A DNA stretch of 64,000 nucleotides from positions 434,001 to 498,000 of the forward strand of contig OY969703.1 in the NCBI GenBank assembly GCA_963702075.1, read 5' to 3'. The notes below the pieces were generated by a model that searched no databases, was not told where the DNA came from, and was given only the letters and a program-made list of their open reading frames with translations. Below, in pieces: positions 8,088 through 15,501 of the stretch. The position numbers and the translations under genes were made by a program. Each line of letters starts with the position of its first letter. The stretch's first letter is position 1. Origin of the DNA: VAYN01 sp963702075 (GTDB lineage Bacteria > Actinomycetota > Thermoleophilia > Solirubrobacterales > 70-9).

Positions 8088-8209
8088 TATGCGGAGGGTC
8101 ATGGGTGTACATTGGAGTTCTGCTGCGGGATCAGGGAACCAGCGGCAGGGGCATGTACCGTCGGCGCTGGGGAGCGTCACGTAAGCGGGGGAGCGCCATC
8201 ACGAAGTCG

Positions 8210-8830
8210 ATGACGCCGCCCAGCTCTGAAAATCGAGGGCCGATCAAGGCCGAAGACGCGAGAATGCTCGCCAAAGAGAAGCTGGCGAGCATTGCCGTGC
8301 CGCTTCGAAGTGCAATCACGTCCAGCCTCACACTGCGGCCGGCCAGCTCCGCAGAGCTCGCTGAGGAGCTCGGTGTGCCGGTCGAAAGGGTTCGCTACCA
8401 CCTGAACCGAATGCGGAGGGTCGGCTTGGTCGATCTGCAAGGGAAGACACGCCGTCGCGGCGTCAGCGAGAACCTCTATTCAGTCGATCCGCGCAATGTT
8501 CTCTTGGACGCGGATGACGCGGCGCGCCTGCCGCCACACCATCTCGATCGCTCATATGCGCGCCTCCTGAGGCTGATGTTCCGGGAGGTCGCGGCCGCCG
8601 TTCGGGCAGAAACATTCCGCTCGCAAATCGACTGTGCGGTCGTTCGGTTCGCTCTGCCCCTGGACAGACGGGCCTGGAGGGAGTTCATCGAACTTCAAAA
8701 TGATCTCCTCGACGGGATCCTGACCGCGAGGGAAGCCAGCCTCACGCGCCTGAAGACCACCCGGGAGACGCCGGTCAAGGCGTCCGCGATGATCCTCAGC
8801 TTCGAGCATCCGCCGAGGAATCGGAGGTGA
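8210..8830 (+). CDS. ArsR-like winged-helix regulator, type A copy 2
   Basis: A paralogue of the first gene of the array: VPLRSAITSSL, VERVRYHLNRMRRVGLVDL, then SENLYSVDPRNVLL and a C-terminal domain with MFREVAAAVRAETF and ALPLDRRAWREF. The start is uncertain. ATG 8210 gives an N-terminus of normal length, ATG 8153 has a CAGGGGC stretch nearby, and ATG 8264 is also possible. A gap of about 120 bases separates it from the preceding gene and may hold a promoter. Its stop overlaps the GTG of the fourth gene (GTGA), so the two are translationally coupled. Confidence 0.75.
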   Translation: MTPPSSENRGPIKAEDARMLAKEKLASIAVPLRSAITSSLTLRPASSAELAEELGVPVERVRYHLNRMRRVGLVDLQGKTRRRGVSENLYSVDPRNVLLDADDAARLPPHHLDRSYARLLRLMFREVAAAVRAETFRSQIDCAVVRFALPLDRRAWREFIELQNDLLDGILTAREASLTRLKTTRETPVKASAMILSFEHPPRNRR

Positions 8831-9426
8831 AAGGGTCGGAGGCCGAGAGGATGGTCGCAATCCTCAGCGACCCACTTCGGCGCGCGATCGTGAACAACCT
8901 CTCAATCGGGCCGGCGAGCGCCGCCGAACTGGCCGCAGACCTCGACGCGCCTGTCGAACAGGTCCGCTATCAGATCAAGCGACTGCGGGCTGCGGAGATG
9001 GTGACGATTCACCAGGAGCGCCAGCGGCGGGGCGCAGTTGAGCGCACCTACATCGCCGACAGCCGCAAGCTCGCCCTGCCTGGCGATGAGATGTTCACGG
9101 TTTCCCCGAAAAGACTGCAGGACCACGACTCGGACACCCTGCGGGCCATATTCCAGGGAGCAGTCGAGGCGGCTCGGGCTGGTGCCTCGCGGAGGGACGA
9201 ACGTCACTTCATCCTGCGGGTCCCACTCCTGATCGATGCCGAGGGATTCCGCGAAGTGGGCGAGCTGTTCGAGGGCGCCGTAGCTCGCCTCTTCGAGCTG
9301 CGGGAGGAGTCTCTGGCACGCTTGGAGACGAGCGGCGAGAGATCGGAGCCCGGCACCTCAGCGCTCCTCTTCTTCGAGCTGCCGACTGATTCGCTGCCCC
9401 ATCAGGGATTGCTGGGGGGAACCTGA
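8827..9426 (+). CDS. ArsR-like winged-helix regulator, type B copy 2
   Basis: A 199-residue paralogue of the second gene. It shows SDPLRRAIVNNL, VEQVRYQIKRLRAAEMVTIH, RRGAVERTYIADSRKL and a C-terminal domain with IFQGAVEAARAGAS and VPLLIDAEGFREV. The GTG start overlaps the previous stop. The 3' end overlaps the start of the box upstream of the PucR-like gene, so that promoter begins inside this coding region. The pairing A-B and A-B along the array suggests that A and B products may act together as heterodimers; this is inference. Confidence 0.8.
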   Translation: MKGSEAERMVAILSDPLRRAIVNNLSIGPASAAELAADLDAPVEQVRYQIKRLRAAEMVTIHQERQRRGAVERTYIADSRKLALPGDEMFTVSPKRLQDHDSDTLRAIFQGAVEAARAGASRRDERHFILRVPLLIDAEGFREVGELFEGAVARLFELREESLARLETSGERSEPGTSALLFFELPTDSLPHQGLLGGT

Positions 9427-9468
9427 CCTTGGCACCCGTTTGACCGTACCTTCGCCCCGAACTAGCTT
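9421..9468 (+). promoter_or_regulatory. Shared box and promoter before PucR-like gene
   Basis: ACCTGACCTTGG at 9421-9432 is followed by TTGACC at 9440-9445, a 17-bp spacer and TAGCTT at 9463-9468. The box and its distance to the -35 element match the array promoter at 6817. CTAGCTT as -10 recurs at the promoter near 13044. Confidence 0.6.
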
Positions 9469-9504
9469 CGTGCGCGGTGGCCCTTCCCCGGTCACCTCAG
9501 CGCC

Positions 9505-9540
9505 TGCGGGGCGGCTGGATCCCCGTCCAGCCGCCCCGCA
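9505..9540 (+). promoter_or_regulatory. Strong 15-bp hairpin in 5' UTR of PucR-like gene
   Basis: TGCGGGGCGGCTGGA (9505-9519) and its exact complement (9526-9540) form a GC-rich stem with a 6-base loop, between the predicted promoter and the Shine-Dalgarno. No U-run follows, so a plain intrinsic terminator is unlikely. It may stabilise or attenuate the leader. Confidence 0.55.
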
Positions 9541-9565
9541 CCTTAGGGAGGAGAGGAAGATCGAT

Positions 9566-10735
9566 ATGCAGGGAAGGGCGGGAGACCAATTTCGAGCTCG
9601 CCTCGGCGTGGGGGAACAGTTACGGCAGCGCGCCGACGACTTGAAGGAGATGGTCATGACTCGGGTGCAGGCCGTCTCAGGGGCGGAGCTGAACCTTCCT
9701 TCGGAATATCGTGACGGTCTGACGAGCACCGTTTCGGCCGCGATCGATTACGGCATCCTCATTGTCGAGCGCAGCGACGAAAACATTCCGCCGGTTCCAC
9801 GAGAGCTGCTTGCGCAGGCCAGGCTCGCGGCGGCGACCGGGGTCAACCTCGACGACGTGGTGAGACGGTACGTCGGCGGCTATACCGTGTTCAGCAACCT
9901 CTTGATATCGGCTGCCGGGGATGAGCGCGAAAGCGGCGCGGCGTTGAGGCGACAGCTCTGGAGTCTTTCCGTCCTCTTCGATCGGGTGATCACCGCCGTG
10001 GGAGAGGAATACGGCCGTGAGGCGAGGGAGAGGCTGCTTTCGAGCGAGGGCCGGAAGCTGAGCAAGCTGAAGCGACTTCTCGAGGGAGAACTCATCGACA
10101 CCGCGGAGTTCAGCTACGACTTCGAGGGTTGGCACCTGGGGGTCGTCGCTGGCGGTCCTGAGGCGGGAAAGCTGATCGTCGGGTTGAAGGAGGCCTTGGG
10201 CGCCCGTGCCCTCGTCGCCCGGCCAAGCGACGACAAGAGGTGGGCCTGGCTGGGCCGCAGGCGCGGCTTCGATCGCCGCGAGCTCGATGCATTGGCGGAG
10301 CGGTCGCTGCCGGATGGGAACCGGGTCTTCCTCGGCGAGCCCGAGCCCGGCCTTGGCGGCTGGCGCCGAACCCACCGCCAGGCACAGGCGGCGCAGTCCA
10401 TCGCGCGCCGCACCGGGGACACGGTCCTTCGCTACGGCAAGATCGCCCTGCTCGCCTCGATCGTGGAGGACGATCTTCTCCTGAACTCGCTGCGGAATCG
10501 TTATTTGAACCCGCTGCTTCGGGAAGGCGATCCTCGCGACGACCTGCCCGAGACCCTGTCGGCGTATTTCGCTGCCGACTGCAAGGTCTCATCGGCTGCC
10601 GCCGCCCTTCGAGTGGACCGCCATACCGTCAGCCGGAGGTTGCGGATCGCTGAGGAGCTCCTTGGTCTGTCGCTCCGTTCCTGCGCGACGGAACTCGATG
10701 CCGCACTCCGGGTGCATCAGCTTGGATGCGCGTGA
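9566..10735 (+). CDS. PucR/CdaR-like transcriptional regulator
   Basis: A 389-residue protein. The N-terminal two thirds are helical with no catalytic motifs. The C-terminus holds an HTH_30-type helix-turn-helix: LSAYFAADCKVSSAAAALRVD then RHTVSRRLRIAEELLG, as in PucR and sugar-diacid (CdaR) regulators. The ATG is preceded by GGGAGGAGAGG, a good ribosome binding site, so longer upstream frames are not used. The gene has its own promoter, which carries the same box as the regulator array. Secreted-protein genes follow on the same strand, the first starting 20 bases after this stop. Its ligand is unknown. Confidence 0.78.
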   Translation: MQGRAGDQFRARLGVGEQLRQRADDLKEMVMTRVQAVSGAELNLPSEYRDGLTSTVSAAIDYGILIVERSDENIPPVPRELLAQARLAAATGVNLDDVVRRYVGGYTVFSNLLISAAGDERESGAALRRQLWSLSVLFDRVITAVGEEYGREARERLLSSEGRKLSKLKRLLEGELIDTAEFSYDFEGWHLGVVAGGPEAGKLIVGLKEALGARALVARPSDDKRWAWLGRRRGFDRRELDALAERSLPDGNRVFLGEPEPGLGGWRRTHRQAQAAQSIARRTGDTVLRYGKIALLASIVEDDLLLNSLRNRYLNPLLREGDPRDDLPETLSAYFAADCKVSSAAAALRVDRHTVSRRLRIAEELLGLSLRSCATELDAALRVHQLGCA

Positions 10736-10755
10736 TCTGCAATACCAAGGAGGGA

Positions 10756-11523
10756 ATGGACCTTCGGCTGCTGATCGCAGTCGTCTTTGTTCTACTGATC
10801 GGCGGAACGGGATCCTCCAGCGCCGAGGTGGTTCAGAGGGAAGGATTGCGCGTCAGCCTCCAAGCAGGCCTCAAGCCAGGAGCGCTGCCGAGGCAGGGGA
10901 GCGCTCCGGTGGCAGTCGCCTTCTCGGGTTCCATCCTGCTTATCCAAGGGCAGCAACTGCCACAGCTCCGGAAGCTCACGATCCAGATCAACTCGCACGG
11001 CGCCGTTCGGCCCGCCGGCACTCCGCGGTGCCCACTCTCCCGGATCGAGCCGTCGAGCACGAGCGAAGCGCTGGCCGCCTGCCGCTCGGCCCTGGTCGGT
11101 GAAGGTCGCTTCAGCGCGGATGTCGAGGTCCCCGAGCAGTCACCATTCCCCGCAAGTGGGCGGATCCTTGCCTTCAACGGGCGCTTCCGCGGAGCCCCTG
11201 CCATCCTTGCCCATATCTACGGGGTCGCGCCTTACCCGACCTCCTTTGTTCTGCCATTCGCCATCAGGCGGACCACGGGCACCTACGGAACCTCTCTCGA
11301 AGCGCTCCTGCCGAGGATCACCGATGAATGGGGTTTCGTCACCGGCATCTCGCTAACGCTCGGATCCACCGGGAGCGCCGGTGGTAACGGTTTCGTCACT
11401 GCGGGCTGTCCCGCTCCGGCGGGGTTCCCCGGCGTCACCTTTCCGCTCGCGAAGGTGAGCCTGTACTTTGCGGGCGGCAACGACCTTTCTTCGGTGCTCG
11501 ATCGTTCCTGTAAGGCGCGCTAG
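10756..11523 (+). CDS. Secreted protein of unknown function (paralogue of 27954-28751)
   Basis: About 255 residues. A signal peptide is clear: MDLRLLIAVVFVLLIGG then SSSAEV. The mature part has GLRVSLQAGLKPGALPRQG, an ordered domain with Cys residues in TPRCPLS and AACRSALVG, and VPEQSPFPASGRILAFNG. The layout is the same as in the exported protein at 27954-28751 (SPKALPKDKPVP, ACGDALIGKG, FPEQPAFSAKGPLLAFNG), so the two are paralogues. No catalytic motif is seen. AAGGAGG lies unusually close to the chosen ATG; ATG 10726, overlapping the PucR-like stop, is the alternative. Confidence 0.7.
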   Translation: MDLRLLIAVVFVLLIGGTGSSSAEVVQREGLRVSLQAGLKPGALPRQGSAPVAVAFSGSILLIQGQQLPQLRKLTIQINSHGAVRPAGTPRCPLSRIEPSSTSEALAACRSALVGEGRFSADVEVPEQSPFPASGRILAFNGRFRGAPAILAHIYGVAPYPTSFVLPFAIRRTTGTYGTSLEALLPRITDEWGFVTGISLTLGSTGSAGGNGFVTAGCPAPAGFPGVTFPLAKVSLYFAGGNDLSSVLDRSCKAR

Positions 11524-11667
11524 CCAGCGGAGGCGCCATTCGGGCGAACCATTGCCGGACGGTTGTCCAAAGTGGCTGTGTACTGACTGAACCCGGTTGT
11601 CAGCGTAAGCCTCGAAATCATCGGCCGACTCTTCGGAATCGGCCGCTACGAACAACAGGAGGACTCA

Positions 11668-12885
11668 GTGAGGAGATCTAAGATGGGGGTGATGGTTGTG
11701 GTTCTTGCCACGGCCATCGCTGCCTCCGCCGCGGTAGCATCCGCCTCTGCGGCTCAATTCAGGGGCGAAAGCTACCCCGTGGGATTCAACGCAAGCATTG
11801 CCTCCACGCTCGAAATGACCACCAACAACGGGCTGGTCAAATGCAGCGAAGGGTCGCTGACGGGGTCGGAGACCAGTGCCTCGAGCCAGGCCGGCTTGGC
11901 CCCGAGCCTGAAGTGCAAAGTCTACGGGCTGGCTGGGAAAGTTGCATCCGAAGGCTGTCAGTTCACCTTCAACAGCAGTGAAGAAGAAGCGCTGACCGGA
12001 TCTCTGGGCGTCTCGTGCACCGGAGAAAGTGCCGGGATCAAGGTCACGGCGACCGGCTCGAATTGTGTGGTGACGATTCCAGCCCAGGCTGCAGTCTCTG
12101 GCGTGACCTACTCGAACTCGGGCACCGGTTCGTCCCGCACGATCTCGGCTGCTTCGAACGTCTCCGGTTTCACCTACAAGGAAACCGGAACGAATTGCGT
12201 GAAAAACGGCGTCACTTCGACCAACAGCACGGTCAAAGGGACGCTCGCGATCCACGGCACCAGCGTTCCCTCCGTCTATGACGTCGGCCTCTATCTCGCG
12301 TCTGCCCAGATCGAAGAACCGGCAGCCGAAGGACCGAAGTTCCGCCAGCCGAGCTACCCGGCCTCGACCGAAGTGACGTCTCAGCTGGAAGGCGAAGTTG
12401 TATTCGGCACCGAAAGCGGCGCTAAGAAATGCACCGGGTTCTCGATGAGCGGCACCCAGCTGAGCTCAGCGGCGGGCCTGACCTTGCACCCGATTTTCAC
12501 CGGCTGCAAAGCATTCGGCCTGACGGAACCGGTCACTACGACGGGCTGCAACTTCGTAATCAACATTCCGGGCAGTTCCATAACGGTAGGCGCTCTCAGC
12601 ATCGTCTGCGAACCTGGTCACGAAATAATCAAGGGCCCGGCGACCGGGAGCAACTGCGTTACGACCTACCCGACCCAGCTCCGGCTCGGCTCGGTCACCT
12701 TCGCCAACCAGGGAAGCGGCGAAACGCGCACGGTCAAAGCGACGATCAACCTCAGTGGCATGTCGTACACCGAAACCGGGTCGTTCTGCGCTCGGCCCGG
12801 CTCTCACAGCAACGGGACGATGAGCGCCACGGTGACGTTGAAAGGCACGCACTCGTTCACTCAGCAGGCGCTCTGGATCCAGTAG
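11668..12885 (+). CDS. Secreted two-repeat cysteine-patterned protein
   Basis: A 405-residue exported protein with a signal peptide (VMVVVLATAIAASAAVASASAA). The mature chain is an internal tandem duplication of about 190 residues. Repeat one runs from KCSEGSLTGS to YKETGTNC and repeat two from KCTGFSMSGT to YTETGSFC, with matching internal motifs EGCQFTFN / TGCNFVIN and TGSNCVVT / TGSNCVTT. The four or five aligned Cys per repeat suggest disulfides outside the cell. The GTG start has AGGAGGA seven bases upstream. A strong terminator follows. No function can be assigned; beta-rich surface or matrix roles are plausible. Confidence 0.75.
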   Translation: MRRSKMGVMVVVLATAIAASAAVASASAAQFRGESYPVGFNASIASTLEMTTNNGLVKCSEGSLTGSETSASSQAGLAPSLKCKVYGLAGKVASEGCQFTFNSSEEEALTGSLGVSCTGESAGIKVTATGSNCVVTIPAQAAVSGVTYSNSGTGSSRTISAASNVSGFTYKETGTNCVKNGVTSTNSTVKGTLAIHGTSVPSVYDVGLYLASAQIEEPAAEGPKFRQPSYPASTEVTSQLEGEVVFGTESGAKKCTGFSMSGTQLSSAAGLTLHPIFTGCKAFGLTEPVTTTGCNFVINIPGSSITVGALSIVCEPGHEIIKGPATGSNCVTTYPTQLRLGSVTFANQGSGETRTVKATINLSGMSYTETGSFCARPGSHSNGTMSATVTLKGTHSFTQQALWIQ

Positions 12886-12917
12886 TACAAGGCGGACGCC
12901 ACCGTTCAAAACGGTGC

Positions 12918-12956
12918 GAGGCGCGGGAGGCGGAAGCCTGCCGCGCCTCCTTTTTT
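12918..12956 (+). terminator. Intrinsic terminator
   Basis: The stem GAGGCGCGG / CCGCGCCTC (12918-12926 with 12941-12949) encloses a smaller AGGC/GCCT pairing and is followed by a run of six T. It ends the transcript of the two-repeat secreted protein. A second small hairpin ACCGTT-CAAA-ACGGT lies just before it. Confidence 0.85.
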
Positions 12957-12993
12957 GCCTTGGAGGCGGGACGAAGTTTGCTGGGGAAGTTTC

Positions 12994-13049
12994 GACCTTG
13001 GAGATGCTTCAGGTGGTGGTTGACACCCGAAGATGCACTGATCTAGCTT
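12994..13049 (+). promoter_or_regulatory. Third copy of shared box with promoter
   Basis: GACCTTGG at 12994-13001 is followed by TTGACA at 13020-13025, an 18-bp spacer and TAGCTT at 13044-13049. The box is 26 bases from the -35 element instead of 15, a shift of 11 bases, about one helical turn. It drives the propeller/giant protein pair. Confidence 0.55.
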
Positions 13050-13134
13050 GGCTCCAGTTCAAACCGGGATCGCTTGGAAGGGATCTTGAAGACCAGGGAG
13101 CGGTCGGACGACCGCGGGAAAGGCAGGATCAGGG

Positions 13135-15501
13135 ATGGGTTCTTCGAAGCCTCTATCGTCACGCTCGCGCAAGCCCGGGTCGGCTGGCATCGGCACGCTG
13201 GCGGCGCTCGCCGGGCTGATCGCCCTTTGCTGCCTGGCGCCTGCGTCGGCCTTGGCCGGACCCACGACGCCGCTAGCCGAGACCACCGGTTCGCCGATCC
13301 GCAGCGCCACGAGTGTGCGCCTCACCGGCCGGGCCGATACGAAGGGCCTGGCGGCGACCTACCACTTCGAATACGGGACCGCTGGTGCTTGCGATTCGAA
13401 CAGCTGCGCGTCGACGCCGGACGAATCTCTGGAACCCACCGACGGCAGCGTCCCGGTCGAACAGCTGGTGGACGGTTTGCAGCCGGAAACCACCTACCAC
13501 TATCGCCTCGTCGTCGACAACGGCGATGCCGAAGCGCCCGTCGCGGGGGCAGATCGCACGGTCACCACCCGCGCGACCGACGCGCCCCTCGGCCATGGCA
13601 GCTTCCCCGGCCCGCCGGAAAACGATCGCGCCTGGGAGATGGTCAGCCAGCCGGAACTGGGCGACAACCCCGTCCAGGGAACGCTCGGTATCTCGAGCGA
13701 CGGGGAAAAGGTCCTCTACCGGATCTCCGGCGGCACCTCGGATACCCAGACCGGCGCCCTGTTCACCCCGCTGTACGCCCATCGCACCGCTGGCGGTTGG
13801 CAGTCCGGGCCGCTGGCTCCCCCGCGCAGTGAGCTCGCGGGCCAGCAGTGGTTCGATCCTGCGGGCGCCGAAGACCTCTCCTCGATCTTAATCCGCAACT
13901 TCGACCTCAACGGCAACCTTCAGTACTGGCGGTTGACGCCGGGCAGCACCGAACGAACCAAGCTGTACGAAGGCTCGATGGAAGAGTACGGAAGCGACAG
14001 CAGCGAGTCCGACGACGGATCGCGCATGACCATGGCAAGCGAGGCTTCCCTCGACCCTGACTTTCCGGGAGCAACCGGGCTCTACGACATCACCGATGGC
14101 TCGCCTCATCTCTACTCCGTATACCCAGATGGCTCGCCAGCGCTCGCAGGTTGCACTCTGTCCGCGCCTTCCTTCAATGACCTTGACAATCTCCCGCAGC
14201 CAAGCCATTGGCTCAGTCCGGATGGGACCTATGGGTTCTTCACTACGGCCACCGCCAGCGGCTCGTGTGTTGGTAACCCCAGTGGATCTCCCTTGCACCT
14301 ATACGCTCGCGACTTCGAAACGCATGAGACCTTCCAGGTGGATCCCGACCCGCTCTCGGGCCCCGACTGCACCGGCATCCACTTCGTCAAGTCCACCGCA
14401 AGCTGGGTGTACTTCTGGACGCAAAACAGGCTTACCCCGGATGACCAGGAGGCGGCTTCCTGCGGAATCGGCGGTGACGTCTATCGAGCAAGGCCAGATG
14501 GCAGCAGTCCCGAATGCCTGACCTGCGCGAATGGTCCTGCGGATATCAAACAGCCGGAAGACAACATCTTCGCGCCCCGCGCCTTCTTTTCAATCGCGGA
14601 GAACGACTCCCGTCTCTATCTGCTTTCCAGCAAAAAACTTACGCCCGACGCTCCTTCTGACGGTGGGATCTACCGGGTGGATCTCCAGACGAAGGAAATT
14701 GCGCTGGCCAGTCCCAGCACCGACAACCCGCCAAGCTCTGGTGCCCTTCCGATCGGTGGGCTGCCCGGTGCGGTGACGCCGGACGGCAAGGTGCTGATGT
14801 TCGAGTCCGCGAGCCCACGGCTGAACACCGCCGATTCGAACAACGGCGGCCTCTTCCAGTGGTACCGGTACGACGACACCGATCGCTCGCTGACCTGCAT
14901 CTCCTGCCCGCCGGACGGGTCGCCGGCGAAGAGCGAAATCGACTCCTCGACGCTGACCGTCAACGAGTGGGACCAGATGGGCCCTAACCTGACGCCGATC
15001 GCCGACGACGGGACGTTCCTCTTCGCGACCAACGAACCACTCGTTCCGGCCGACCAGAACACCGCGGCGGAAGGCCAGGAACCGTTGGTCGGCCGCGACA
15101 TCTACGAGTGGAGGGACGGCCGTCCTCTGCTGATCAGCGACGGTATCTACGGCAAAACCGAACGCCAAGTGGGCGGTATTTCACGGGACGGCCGCGATGC
15201 CTTCCTGATCGAGGCGGCCGCGCTGACGCCCGACGCCCCCGATGGCCTGGCGCGCCTCTACGACGCCCGGCTCGGAGGCGGGTTCGAATACCCGAAGCCC
15301 CCACCGCCATGCCCCCTCGAGGCCTGCCAGGGCAACCCCTCCGTCGCACCTGCGCAAGGGGTGCCCGGAAGCGAATCCTTTTCAGGCCCCGGGAACCAGG
15401 CGAAGAAGGGCCATCGGCATAAACACCCGAAGTGCAAGCTGAAGAGCAAGAAGCACAAGAAGAAGTGCGTCAAAGGCAAGGGCAAGGGAGGACGCAAGTG
15501 A
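13135..15501 (+). CDS. Exported FN3 plus beta-propeller surface protein
   Basis: A 788-residue exported protein. After a signal sequence (LAALAGLIALCCLAPASALA) comes a fibronectin-III-like domain at about residues 45-150 (YHFEYGTAG, LQPETTYHYRLVVDNG). Repeated blade motifs follow (ISSDGEKVLYRIS, LSPDGTYGFFTTA, VTPDGKVLMFESA, ISRDGRDAFLIE), typical of PD40/TolB-like propellers. The C-terminus is a very basic Lys/His tail (HRHKHPKCKLKSKKHKKKC) after PPPCPLEAC. The GTGA overlap with the next gene shows translational coupling. The same propeller is the N-terminal half of the fused protein at 45100-49845. A cell-surface or wall-associated role is inferred. Confidence 0.78.
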   Translation: MGSSKPLSSRSRKPGSAGIGTLAALAGLIALCCLAPASALAGPTTPLAETTGSPIRSATSVRLTGRADTKGLAATYHFEYGTAGACDSNSCASTPDESLEPTDGSVPVEQLVDGLQPETTYHYRLVVDNGDAEAPVAGADRTVTTRATDAPLGHGSFPGPPENDRAWEMVSQPELGDNPVQGTLGISSDGEKVLYRISGGTSDTQTGALFTPLYAHRTAGGWQSGPLAPPRSELAGQQWFDPAGAEDLSSILIRNFDLNGNLQYWRLTPGSTERTKLYEGSMEEYGSDSSESDDGSRMTMASEASLDPDFPGATGLYDITDGSPHLYSVYPDGSPALAGCTLSAPSFNDLDNLPQPSHWLSPDGTYGFFTTATASGSCVGNPSGSPLHLYARDFETHETFQVDPDPLSGPDCTGIHFVKSTASWVYFWTQNRLTPDDQEAASCGIGGDVYRARPDGSSPECLTCANGPADIKQPEDNIFAPRAFFSIAENDSRLYLLSSKKLTPDAPSDGGIYRVDLQTKEIALASPSTDNPPSSGALPIGGLPGAVTPDGKVLMFESASPRLNTADSNNGGLFQWYRYDDTDRSLTCISCPPDGSPAKSEIDSSTLTVNEWDQMGPNLTPIADDGTFLFATNEPLVPADQNTAAEGQEPLVGRDIYEWRDGRPLLISDGIYGKTERQVGGISRDGRDAFLIEAAALTPDAPDGLARLYDARLGGGFEYPKPPPPCPLEACQGNPSVAPAQGVPGSESFSGPGNQAKKGHRHKHPKCKLKSKKHKKKCVKGKGKGGRK

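Noticed and set aside
12861..13046. A protein-coding extension across the terminator region
   Set aside because: Open frames run through the hairpin and T-run after the two-repeat protein but have no start, motif or conservation signal.
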